Shown: positions 18,004 through 28,100 of the stretch, one piece after another
How the letters are laid out: every line of letters starts with the position of its first letter
Position numbering within the stretch: position 1 is the first letter of the stretch
From: Erysipelotrichaceae bacterium
GTDB taxonomy: Bacteria; Bacillota_I; Bacilli_A; Erysipelotrichales; Erysipelotrichaceae
Length of the DNA stretch: 33,816 nucleotides
Reading direction: 5' to 3'
Assembly (NCBI GenBank): GCA_028723085.1
Contig: JAQYFP010000182.1
Location: 1-33,816, forward strand
Made by a program: the position numbers and the translations under genes
The notes under the pieces: model-generated
Told to the model about the DNA's origin: nothing
Seen by the model: only the letters and a program-made list of their open reading frames with translations
Databases searched by the model: none

Positions 18004-18807
18004 TTATTCCAATCCTAAATCTTTAAATGTCACAAACTTAACATCTTCTTTGTTTTCGAGTTTAGCTGTTTTTTGAAGTACATTCATACTTGTGATACGG
18101 TATTTATTTCCTTCATATGTCACAAAAGAATTAATTTTAGGTAAGTCTTTTCTCATTTCTGTGTATTGATCATTTTCATATCGTAAACAACACATTAACT
18201 TACCACATTGTCCACTTAACTTTTGAATGTTAAGAGCTAATAATTGATTTTTAGCCATATTGATAGAAATAGAATCAAAGTCACATAAGAAGCGTGAACA
18301 ACAAGTTTCCATTCCACAGTTTCCTAGTCCTCCTACCATTTTAGCTTTATTACGAGGACCGACTTGTCTTAATTCAATACGACAATGTAATTGACTAGCT
18401 AAGTCTTTCAATAATTGTCTAAAATCAACACGGTCATCGGATACATAAGTGAAAATGACTTTCGTACAATCCAATGTGTATTCTCCACTGATTAAGTGCA
18501 TATCTAAATTTAAGTTATCAATGCATTGTTGACAAATTTCCATTGCTTTTTTAGCTTTCTTTTCGTTGTCTTTCTTTTGAAGTAAATCGTATTTAGTTGC
18601 CAAACGAACAACTGGTTTACAATCCCCTTTTACTTTGTTTTCATCAAAATCGATATAAGGCGCACATACTTTTCCTAGTTCTTTTCCTCTTACCGTTTCT
18701 ACAACGACATCGTCACCAATGTTGTAGGGTGTACTCGCTCCAAATGTATATGCTTTTTTTGATTCATCAAATTGAACGTAAATAATATATTTATAATCTT
18801 GATTCAT
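18004..18807 (-). CDS. ricT: PSP1-domain regulatory iron-sulfur subunit RicT (YaaT)
   Basis: RIELRQVGPRNKAKMVGGLGNCGMETCCSRFLCDF...LSGQCGKLMCCLRYE. Confidence 0.93.
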   Translation of the reverse strand: MNQDYKYIIYVQFDESKKAYTFGASTPYNIGDDVVVETVRGKELGKVCAPYIDFDENKVKGDCKPVVRLATKYDLLQKKDNEKKAKKAMEICQQCIDNLNLDMHLISGEYTLDCTKVIFTYVSDDRVDFRQLLKDLASQLHCRIELRQVGPRNKAKMVGGLGNCGMETCCSRFLCDFDSISINMAKNQLLALNIQKLSGQCGKLMCCLRYENDQYTEMRKDLPKINSFVTYEGNKYRITSMNVLQKTAKLENKEDVKFVTFKDLGLE

Positions 18808-19730
18808 TTTGTCACAACCTTCCTGATTTTATTGTATGTTTGATCCAACAATAAAGCCAAATCTACGGGTATTCTTAATGCATCTAGTGCTTGTACAAGA
18901 ATCATTTGAATTTGACTATATTGTGATAAATTCATTTCTTTTTCTTTAATATTGAATAATAACCATTGAATCCATAAACGAACCCATTTTTTATCCATAT
19001 ATTTTGATTTAGGAATAAAACATTCTGTCTGCATAATCACAATTTGTTCCAATGAATCCCAATGATTCATATAATCCAACGCAAATTGTTTGACTTGTTC
19101 ATACTCCTCTGTTTCAATCATTTCTTTTACTTGATCCAATGAATAACCATTCATTGCCAACATTTTAGCACTTTTTTCATCCACAATGGTTTTTAATTCA
19201 TCTTCTAGTGAAATAGGTCTAAACGTTACAATTTGACAACGAGATTGAATCGTAGGAAGTAGATTGGATTTTTCATCCGCAGTCAATATCGCATAGATTC
19301 CTTGACCTGGTTCTTCTAAAAACTTCAATAATTTATTACTTGCTGCATTATTCGCATTATCGAATCGATCGAGTATATAAATTCTTTTATTAGAAACTTC
19401 TTGGGCTGTTTCCGAGAATTTATCAATAATGTTTAGAATATGATCTTTTTTTATATTTTCTTGATCTCCATGAACGAAACAAAAGTCATTGGATTCTTCT
19501 TTTGCCATTCGTTTACATGTATCACATTCCTGACACGCAAAGCCATCTTCATCCGGGTGTTCGCACACCAAGCTTTGGGCAAATAATAAAGCCGTTTGGC
19601 TCTTAATACTTCCTTTTGCTCCAGTGAATAAATAAGCATGGGCTAAACGATTGTATTTCAATGCATTGGATAGGGTTTGATACACAATGGGCTGATTCTT
19701 TTTTAGTTCTTCTTTATTCATAAGATTCAA
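18804..19730 (-). CDS. holB: DNA polymerase III subunit delta'
   Basis: RLAHAYLFTGAKGSIKSQTALLFAQSLVC, CxxxxxxxCxxC, LKFLEEPGQGIYAILTADEKSNLLPTIQSRCQIVTF. Confidence 0.93.
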   Translation of the reverse strand: MNLMNKEELKKNQPIVYQTLSNALKYNRLAHAYLFTGAKGSIKSQTALLFAQSLVCEHPDEDGFACQECDTCKRMAKEESNDFCFVHGDQENIKKDHILNIIDKFSETAQEVSNKRIYILDRFDNANNAASNKLLKFLEEPGQGIYAILTADEKSNLLPTIQSRCQIVTFRPISLEDELKTIVDEKSAKMLAMNGYSLDQVKEMIETEEYEQVKQFALDYMNHWDSLEQIVIMQTECFIPKSKYMDKKWVRLWIQWLLFNIKEKEMNLSQYSQIQMILVQALDALRIPVDLALLLDQTYNKIRKVVTK

Positions 19731-20346
19731 TCACTTTCATGACTTGGTCTAAAGCATTTTTAAAGACAACATCAACGCTTGGTTCTGCATCAATCACAAC
19801 AATACGATCGGGGTATTTTTCAATTAAAGTGTCATATCCTTTTCGTACTTTTTGATGAAAATCATTGGCTTCTAAGTCTAAACGATTTTTATCACCGCGA
19901 ATGTTCATGCGCTTTTGTCCGGTTTCCATGCTTACAGATAAGAATAATGTTTTTTGAGGCATGTAGTCAGAAATCGCAAATTGATTAATTTGCCATACTT
20001 CATCCATACCAATTCCACGGGCATAGCCTTGGTAAGCAAGCGATGAATCCACGAAACGATCACATAATACAATTTTTCCTTCATTTAATGCCGGTACAAC
20101 TTTTTCAACTAAATGTTGACGTCGGCTTGCAGCATATAATAAAGCTTCTGTTCTTTGATCCATTTCGGTGTTTTTTGTATCCAATAAAATTTCTCGAATT
20201 TCTTCGGCAATTTTACTTCCCCCTGGTTCTCTTGTATAGACAACCGGATATCCTCTTTTTTCTAGTTCTTCTTTTATTTTAAGGCAGATGGTTGTTTTTC
20301 CAGCACCATCGTTTCCTTCAAATGTTATAAATATTCCTTTTTTCAT
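19714..20346 (-). CDS. tmk: Thymidylate kinase
   Basis: GIFITFEGNDGAGKTT, VYTREPGGSKIAEEIR, CDRFVDSSLAYQG. Confidence 0.96.
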   Translation of the reverse strand: MKKGIFITFEGNDGAGKTTICLKIKEELEKRGYPVVYTREPGGSKIAEEIREILLDTKNTEMDQRTEALLYAASRRQHLVEKVVPALNEGKIVLCDRFVDSSLAYQGYARGIGMDEVWQINQFAISDYMPQKTLFLSVSMETGQKRMNIRGDKNRLDLEANDFHQKVRKGYDTLIEKYPDRIVVIDAEPSVDVVFKNALDQVMKVIESYE

Positions 20347-20427
20347 ATTAAGTTCACCATTAGAATTATATCAGAATTTCTATGATTTATTTATTTTTTG
20401 TACTACAATTATCAATGGGTGATGAAA

Positions 20428-21066
20428 ATGAATAAAGAAATGATTAATTCTTTAAAAGAGTTAGAAAATATTCAAGTCATTGCGGTTTCAAAAACACGAA
20501 CAAAAGAAGAAATTGATGAAGTGGCTTCCATGGGTCTAACTACTTTTGGAGAAAATAAAGTACAAGAATTAGTGGATAAATACGATGAAAAGTATACTTG
20601 GCATTTGATTGGTCATCTACAAACCAATAAAGTAAAATATGTCGTTGGAAAAGCAGTTATTGAAACACTTGATTCTATTAAACTTGCCAAGGAAATCGAA
20701 AAACAGGCCAAGAAACATAATCTAGTTCAAGAGTGTTATGTGCAAATTAAGATTTCTAATGATGAGAATAAAACAGGTTTACCAATTGAAGATGCGATTT
20801 TGTTTTTAAAGGAATGTGAACAATTTGAACACATTAAAATTACAGGATTAATGTGTGTTGCCACAAATACCGAAGATGAACACATTATCATTAATGAATT
20901 CGAACAAATGAAAGAATTATTTAATTTAACGAAAATGATGTATCCAGAAATGAAGTATTTATCAATGGGAATGTCTGATGACTATAAATTAGCTATCGAA
21001 CATGGATCAAATACCATTCGTATTGGTAGTGCCATCTTTGGTCAAAGAAACTATGATATTAAGTAA
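20428..21066 (+). CDS. YggS family pyridoxal phosphate-binding protein
   Basis: IQVIAVSKTRTKEEI, FGENKVQELVDKYDE, WHLIGHLQTNKVKYV, LSMGMSDDYKLAIEHGSNTIRIGSAIFG; likely start MNKEM with upstream GGGTGATG. Confidence 0.93.
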   Translation: MNKEMINSLKELENIQVIAVSKTRTKEEIDEVASMGLTTFGENKVQELVDKYDEKYTWHLIGHLQTNKVKYVVGKAVIETLDSIKLAKEIEKQAKKHNLVQECYVQIKISNDENKTGLPIEDAILFLKECEQFEHIKITGLMCVATNTEDEHIIINEFEQMKELFNLTKMMYPEMKYLSMGMSDDYKLAIEHGSNTIRIGSAIFGQRNYDIK

Positions 21067-21068
21067 AT

Positions 21069-21087
21069 AGAGCCGACCGGCTCTTTG
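21069..21087 (+). terminator. Terminator after the yggS-like gene
   Basis: AGAGCC-GACC-GGCTCT-TTG. Confidence 0.6.
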
Positions 21088-21095
21088 TTTAATCA

Positions 21096-21164
21096 CACGG
21101 ATTGAAAACTCAAAATACGACGGGTTGAAAGTTCCGAATCTGACGGGTTGAGATACTATTTTGC
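21096..21164. repeat. Three tandem degenerate 23-bp repeats, orphan IS-end-like array
   Basis: cacggattgaaaactcaaaatac / gacgggttgaaagttccgaatct / gacgggttgagatactattttgc, exact 23-bp spacing. Confidence 0.65.
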
Positions 21165-21209
21165 TAAAAAATCTATCTTTCTTTTAAAAAATTAACACTA
21201 TATACACAC

Positions 21210-21231
21210 AAAGAGAGCTCACGCTCTCTTT
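21210..21231. terminator. Terminator of the pilus operon
   Basis: AAAGAGAGC-tcac-GCTCTCTTT just downstream of the last sortase gene. Confidence 0.65.
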
Positions 21232-21243
21232 CATATTTTATTT

Positions 21244-21825
21244 CTATATCTTTTCACAACGAACAACGACACGAGAATATCCTGCCCATGTACAAGTAAA
21301 TAAAGTTAAATCATAATTTCCTTGTTCGAGTTCCAATCCTTGATTGGGCATTAATATTTCTGTTCCCACAACTTTGTATTGAAACACTCTCTCTTTCATG
21401 TCCACAAAGGCAATGACATCTCCTTGTTTTAGTTTCTTTAAATTTCCAAAGTGATAATAACTATTATGTGCTCCAATAATAAAGTTTTCCTTATAACATG
21501 TGCCCAAATATCGACAAGGAGCTTTATCTAAATTAGCCATTGTACATTCACTTAAGACGGGTAAATTTAAATCAAGAGCAGGAATTTGAATCATTCCTAC
21601 ATAATCTAAGCCATCAATAGTCTGAATAGGCATTTCCATATCTGGATTAATAATATAGTCTTCTGTTTCTCCTTCCAATAAAGTATCTTGATCAAATTCA
21701 AGTTTTCCTAAAGCATCATTAGAAGACTTACCAGCACGAAGAGCACAATATCCGTTATATAAACTTAAAAGAAGGGCTATGCATAAGCACAATAGCCCTA
21801 TTCGTATGAAGTTTTTACCCTTCAT
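21244..21825 (-). CDS. Sortase (class D-like)
   Basis: N-terminal TM, YVGMIQIPALDLNLPV, NFIIGAHNSYYHFGNLKKLKQGD, DLTLFTCTWAGYSRVVVRC (TLxTC-like and Arg). Confidence 0.85.
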   Translation of the reverse strand: MKGKNFIRIGLLCLCIALLLSLYNGYCALRAGKSSNDALGKLEFDQDTLLEGETEDYIINPDMEMPIQTIDGLDYVGMIQIPALDLNLPVLSECTMANLDKAPCRYLGTCYKENFIIGAHNSYYHFGNLKKLKQGDVIAFVDMKERVFQYKVVGTEILMPNQGLELEQGNYDLTLFTCTWAGYSRVVVRCEKI

Positions 21826-22720
21826 TGGATTTTCTCCTTACCAATCCAATGACTATAAACAATAAACCAACAACTACCAAGGCAAGAACTGGCCACCAAT
21901 ATTGTCCCGTATGAGGAATGTTTTTATCTGTTGAAGGAGTTGGTGGTACATTATATGTATTTGTGACAACATATGTCACTCCTTCTTTAGTAACACTAAC
22001 TGTATAGTTATCAATTTTTTGTTCAACTAAAGTATATTTATGCGTTGTTTCACAGTTTTCCCAAACATGTTGCCAATTATTCTCTTTACTTAAAGTTACT
22101 TGATCATATAATTGTCCATCTTCATATAATTGAACAAGTACACTTGTAGGACGAACCTTTTCATATCCAGTATCTTTCCAAACTTTCATTACTTTTAAAG
22201 AAAGAGAAGTATCATCACTGATTTCAAATTTAGGTTCAATAGTAACTTCATACATCCATTCATTTTTTTCATAGTCTAAAGAAGGAAGTAAAATAATACT
22301 TGGAGTGGTTTCATATACTTTTCCATCTTGCGTTTTAATTTCAGAAGTTACTAAATATAAACCTTTTTCAACTGAATCAAAATACAAAGAACCATCACTA
22401 CCCGTTGTTCCATTATATTCAGATTGAATACCCTCGGCAGCAACAAAACCTTCTAATGTTAAAGCCAATTCATTCCAAGCTTCATCATTTTTACCTGTAA
22501 TATTGACATTATAGTCTTCATACCCTTCGGCAACACTGATTTCTCCAGTTTCACTTACATAGCCAATATGATATAAATCAAAGTGAATTCCACTGTAATT
22601 TGTTTGTAGAGTTAATTGAATGTCTCTTCCCATATCAATATATCCTGCAGCATGAATATTCATAGGAAGGGCCATAAAACATAACACTAAACTTAAAATA
22701 ATATTTCTTATTTTCTTCAT
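21815..22720 (-). CDS. Pilus minor/basal subunit with Cna-B-like domain and IPHTG sorting signal
   Basis: Signal peptide; 'LKVMKVWKDTGYEKVRPTSVLVQLYEDGQ...YTLVEQKIDNYTVSVTKEGVTYVVTNTY'; C-terminal IPHTGQYWWPVLALVVVGLLFIVIGLVRRK. Confidence 0.87.
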   Translation of the reverse strand: MKKIRNIILSLVLCFMALPMNIHAAGYIDMGRDIQLTLQTNYSGIHFDLYHIGYVSETGEISVAEGYEDYNVNITGKNDEAWNELALTLEGFVAAEGIQSEYNGTTGSDGSLYFDSVEKGLYLVTSEIKTQDGKVYETTPSIILLPSLDYEKNEWMYEVTIEPKFEISDDTSLSLKVMKVWKDTGYEKVRPTSVLVQLYEDGQLYDQVTLSKENNWQHVWENCETTHKYTLVEQKIDNYTVSVTKEGVTYVVTNTYNVPPTPSTDKNIPHTGQYWWPVLALVVVGLLFIVIGLVRRKSNEG

Positions 22721-22723
22721 AAT

Positions 22724-23530
22724 TTATCCTCTCTTCTTAGGTATTAATAACACAATAATTAATATGATAAAAATAGGTATAGCCAAAGCCCCTGATACAA
22801 TCATTGGATCAATTTGAGATGCATCAGCCGTCACAAAAACAGCTATGTCTTTATTTTCAACACGATGTCCTCGTACTAATAAACGATGGCTATTGACTCC
22901 ATAGGGAGTACAAGTTACTAAAGTACATAAATCTTTTCCAGGTTCTATTTGTAAAGATGTCATTTCTTGTGGTTCAACAATCAGAATTTGATCCACTTCA
23001 TAAGTCAATACTTCATTCAATGTTCGAAGCATAAACGTATCGCCCATTTCCAATTTATCAAGATTACTGAAAAGCTTAGCACTAGGAAGACCTCTATGTC
23101 CTGATAAAACACAATGCGTACTCGTTCCCCCAACTGGTAAAGAACTCCATTCCAAATGTCCAATGGCAATTTGTAGTACCGCTTCATCGGTTCCATGATA
23201 AATAGGCAATGAACAACGAATCTTAGGAATTTCAATGTATCCCATAATTCCTGTTCCCGTAACATCTAATAGCGATTCATATTCAAGAATTTCCGCATCA
23301 CTTAAAGAATAATGAAAAGAAGTTCTTCTTTGGTTATATTTTATCGCATCTTCATACATTTGTTCATAATTATTTTCATCTAAATTCGACACTGTATCGG
23401 CATAATGCGCAATAGCACGCGTCTGATGAAATGAATTATAGTAATCACTCACAGTTGGATACAACAATAAGGACAATCCTAGAAGAAGAATGAAAACTAA
23501 TATTATATTCGTAAAATTCTTTTTCTTCAT
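22724..23530 (-). CDS. Class C (pilus-polymerising) sortase
   Basis: TM at each end, IMGYIEIPKIRCSLPIYHGT, LSGHRGLPSAKLFSNLDKL, LCTLVTCTPYGVNSHRLLVRGHR. Confidence 0.93.
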   Translation of the reverse strand: MKKKNFTNIILVFILLLGLSLLLYPTVSDYYNSFHQTRAIAHYADTVSNLDENNYEQMYEDAIKYNQRRTSFHYSLSDAEILEYESLLDVTGTGIMGYIEIPKIRCSLPIYHGTDEAVLQIAIGHLEWSSLPVGGTSTHCVLSGHRGLPSAKLFSNLDKLEMGDTFMLRTLNEVLTYEVDQILIVEPQEMTSLQIEPGKDLCTLVTCTPYGVNSHRLLVRGHRVENKDIAVFVTADASQIDPMIVSGALAIPIFIILIIVLLIPKKRG

Positions 23531-23604
23531 CTAACCCTCTCCTTATCATTATATAAACATACAATACAGGAAGGAATAAATCCTTCCTGTTATAACTATA
23601 TCAA

Positions 23605-25035
23605 TTAATTCATTCTCTTACGAGTAATTAATAATACGACAGCAACTAATACTAATCCAGCACCAGCTACATAGAACATTGTAGTACCAATACCACCTGT
23701 TTCAGGTAATGTTGCACCTTTTTTATTTTCTACATTAGTTGAAACAGTACCTGTGTCAACTACTCCGGTGAATTTATTTCCACCTGATAAACTTGTTAGA
23801 GCAGGATTATCAGATAATACATCATGTTCAGCACTGATAGTAAATTCGATATCTGCAATTGTATTGTATCCAGCAGGTGTAGTAGTTTCGACTAATTTAT
23901 AGTCACCATCATCTAGGCCAGACCATTCAAAAGTAGTCATGTCATCACCTTTAACTTCACTACCAACAACTACATATTCACCAGATGCGTTTTTCTTATA
24001 TAAAGTAAATCCAGCACCTTTTAAAGGATCTTTCTTTTCATCCACTTTATTTACTACTACTTTATAAGTAAATACGATAACTGTATCATCTGGAGTCTTT
24101 CCATTTTCTCCACCTTGTGCATCGTTTGGATTATTTGAATAAGTAACATGCATTGTATTAGGGTTACCAGTTGAACCTAAAACAGCTTGATCATTTAAAG
24201 TTGAAGAATATTCAACAGTAATAACTGAACCAGCTTTAGCAGCTGTACTCTTTAAATCCGCAAAACGAACTTCAAAAGTATCACCATCAGTTAATCCAGT
24301 TGTAACTACTGAATAATTACTTTTATCAACTGTTGCTCCATCAATTTTAACGACTACTGTTTCTGGTTTGAATGTTAATCCAGCAGATTCTTTATCGTGG
24401 AAAGTTAATTTGTATACTTTATAGTTATCATAATCTTGAGCGATTGTAGCTTTTAATTGGAAAGGAACATCATCTCCAATATCATAGTCAGCTGAATCTT
24501 GCCAAACTACTGCATCTTCAGTTGTATTAGAATCATTTTTATCATCTACTTTTTTCTCAGAAGTAACTGTTCCAACTTTTGGACTAATTGTAGTAGGTCC
24601 TACAACTTGAACAACATATAAACTATAAGCTTCTCCATCTCCTACTGGACCATTGTCTTTAATTAAATAGTAACCAGTTGGAGCATTTAATGGACTACCA
24701 TCACTTACTGTTCCAAATTTTTCAGAATCTAAATTAACGAATTCTTTGATTTTTTCTAATTTTTTTGTATCAGATAGTGAATTTACTGCTTCTAAAGCCT
24801 TAGTTGTAGCATCTGGCACTGCTTCTCCTTTAGTTCCTTGACCATTTTTACCCCATTTAACATTAGATAATACTCCATCAGATAAATCACCAGTAAAGAT
24901 TTGGTATACATCATAAGTACGTGTACTTCCAGCTGGTGCTGTGATTGTTGTGTCAGCTGCAAATATTGTTGTAGACATTGTGAATGCCATTACAAATGCA
25001 ACTAAAACACTATAGAATTTTTTTATGTGCTTCAT
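23605..25035 (-). CDS. Major pilin with isopeptide-forming D2-type domain and LPETG anchor
   Basis: Signal peptide from ATG at 25035 (RBS GGAGAAAG; ORF-track start 25068 is a GTG); C-terminal LPETGGIGTTMFYVAGAGLVLVAVVLLITRKRMN. Confidence 0.9.
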   Translation of the reverse strand: MKHIKKFYSVLVAFVMAFTMSTTIFAADTTITAPAGSTRTYDVYQIFTGDLSDGVLSNVKWGKNGQGTKGEAVPDATTKALEAVNSLSDTKKLEKIKEFVNLDSEKFGTVSDGSPLNAPTGYYLIKDNGPVGDGEAYSLYVVQVVGPTTISPKVGTVTSEKKVDDKNDSNTTEDAVVWQDSADYDIGDDVPFQLKATIAQDYDNYKVYKLTFHDKESAGLTFKPETVVVKIDGATVDKSNYSVVTTGLTDGDTFEVRFADLKSTAAKAGSVITVEYSSTLNDQAVLGSTGNPNTMHVTYSNNPNDAQGGENGKTPDDTVIVFTYKVVVNKVDEKKDPLKGAGFTLYKKNASGEYVVVGSEVKGDDMTTFEWSGLDDGDYKLVETTTPAGYNTIADIEFTISAEHDVLSDNPALTSLSGGNKFTGVVDTGTVSTNVENKKGATLPETGGIGTTMFYVAGAGLVLVAVVLLITRKRMN

Positions 25036-25111
25036 GTCTTTCTCCATTTCTATTAATTTCTTCTTCACATAATTTTTTTTTGATTTAAGTAGTTTGAAGG
25101 TTTCTAAGATT

Positions 25112-28100
25112 TTAGGCCTCCTTCCTACTTAATTTATTTTTGTACAACAGAATGAGTGATCCTAATACTAGAATTAATCCTCCTATTGTATAAAACCATG
25201 TACCAGAGCCTCCTGTTTCAGGAAGTTCTACTGTAGATTGATTGGTGACAATAACTGTCTGTCCGTTTTGTGCCGTATTTGGATTGCTATCCGCATCATC
25301 ATCTTGATCATAAGAAACAAGATATTTATTGTTTCCTATTATTCCTTGATCAATGATTGGCTTACCTTGATCATCTAATTCATAAACATAATATGTTTTT
25401 TGTAAATCTAAATTTTTAAATATACCTGATTTATTCGCACTTGTATCAGATTCATTATATGTAATCGATATAGTTTGCGATGGTTCTTGCGTTGTTGATG
25501 AAGTTTGTGCATTTTCATACAATCCAAAATTATATGTACCTTTTACCGGACTACAATCTGTTCGTCCACCAATATCTATAAATTTCTTTTCTACTGTAAT
25601 TTGGCCTTTATGGTTGTAGGCTTGATAAATATAATTTGGTGATTGATAATAAACAGTTGCTTTTCCTTTTACTTGTTCTAGTAACGGTGGATATGATTTA
25701 TCCTCTAGTTGTTTTGCGATTACAAAGTAATGTGGTTGTGCATCTAAAACATAACCATCAGGTGCCTTTGTTTCAGTCAAACAATAGATAGTATTATAAG
25801 ACATTTGTTGGCCTGCGTCATTACCAAATGTCAATTTTCCATCAGTTCCCGTATCTTTTGACCAAATATCATCTTGTAATACAAATTCTTTACTTTGTTC
25901 ATTATATGTGGCTTCTTGTAAAGTAAAAGTAGCTCCTGTTAGTTTTATAGCCATATCCGTACTATCTGATTTTTCAACCGTTACAGTCGGAGGAGTATTA
26001 CCACTAACGGTTCCACCTACTGTATATGAGAAGTTTTCACTTTCGAAACTTCCACCTTCCGGAGAATCATAACCTTCCCAATAAGCTTTATTGGTAATTT
26101 TTACTTCTTGACCTGGTGCAGCATTAACATTTGTGTTGTATGTAATTGTTAATGCCAGATTATCTGGAATTTCAATACTTAATGTTTGTCCATTTACAGA
26201 AGCTGTCCATTGATTTGAACTCAATACTTCATCCATTCCTGTTTTCTTAATCACAATGGAACTTGAATCAAGGGTTAAGTTTTCACCTAATTCATCAATT
26301 ACTGTAATTTTATCCTTATTTGGTAATAAATCTTGTCCATTAGGATTTACTTTAATTTCAAATGGATAAACACTACCATCATTTTCTTGATGTATTCCTG
26401 TTTTGGAAATTGTTGAAGTTTTAATACTTACACTGTCATTTCCTGTTGAAACCGTATTTCCTTTCGCCGTCTTTAATGTAACTTTATTGTCAAAAGTCTT
26501 TTCAATGCCTCCTAGTAACACATCTGGATCTGTTACTCGACAGGCAATTTGATATTCAACTCCAAATTGATCGACTTGATATCCATTATATAAACCATCC
26601 ACATCCCAAATAACTTTATTGCCATTTTGATAATAATAAACAATTTTACTATTATTGTGTTGATCAATGATGGTTTGCGTATGCTCTACCCAACCTTTTC
26701 CTAAATCACTTAGTTCTGTTTCAGTTAATTTTACTGTTGTTGGAACAGGTATATTACGCGTATAGCCTCCTCCATTCCAGAAATATCTTACATATACAAG
26801 TTCCATTCCTTCTGGAATTGTTTCTTCAAATCGATATCTTCCATTTAAATTACCTACATAGTTAGCTTGAATTTGCCATGTGACATAAATTCCTGGTTTT
26901 TCAAATAAATTCGTTATATTGTTATGATTCTTATTTTTTGAAATAACTGTTTCTGTTGTTCCATCCCATTTCACAACTTTATTTAGTTCTTTAAAAACAC
27001 CGTTACTTCCACACAGTACTTCCGTAGCTGTATTGTGATCAACATATTGTTTACCATCAAATGAACTTTCTAGTTTGTTTTTATATGTTTTTGTTTCACG
27101 ATCTCCAACTGGAATACTTTGAGGAGCAGAGCGTACAATAATATATAGTGATTTTCCATTGTCTAAGCTAATTGACTTATTTAATTTCACAATTAGTTGA
27201 TTATTTACAAGTGAACTATCTTCTACTGGAATTTTAGAATAATAAGACTCATCTAGTTTTGTTAAAAGATTTTCATCCATTAAATCGCCCATATTATCAA
27301 AATCAGAAATCGTTTTAGCTGTTCCAAGATTTCCTATATATAAGCCAACCAAAGAATTACTCCTTATAAGATTATTATCTAAAGTTGTATCTCTAAAATA
27401 AGTGTCTTTGGAAATTGTATTTCCATCGACTTTAATAACCCAATATAAAGAACCATGGCTCCAGTCATTTCCTTCTGCTGTTGGATCATAGTACCAATTT
27501 AATTTTTGGGCATTGAAACTGTTACTTCCTGCTACAACAACAGAAGCATCAACTACCATTGGTGTTAATGTATACTTTGTTCCATTAATACCCACTGTTC
27601 CGCCTAAAGAAAATTCATTAGTAACTACAACCTGAGTAACATTATCTACATTTACAGGTTTAGCATAATATGTTAATAAATAAGCATAGTTTCCTTCTAT
27701 TCCTAATTTATCTGGTTCAAATGAAAATGAGTTTTGTCCATCCACTTTCAAATAAACTGTTTTGACAGGAGTACGAGCACTCAAGTTATTTATGACACTT
27801 GTGTCACTCATATCACTTGTCGGTTTGTTGTCAGTTCCAATTTCATAAGCATTAATTTGAACATAACCAACATATTGCATATATGCTTGTTGAAATTGAT
27901 CACTCATGGATGCACTGGAAACATCCCAGTTACCTGCTTCATTGGCAACAACTTGATATTGATAACTTCCTATTGGAACATTAAATGAAGTTACATCATT
28001 TATATGAGAAACTGTCTTGTCTTTAATTTCATAAACAAAATCATTTAAACTAATAGTTTTAGCTTCTGTTAAGGCATCTCCAACTATTTTACGATCCCAT

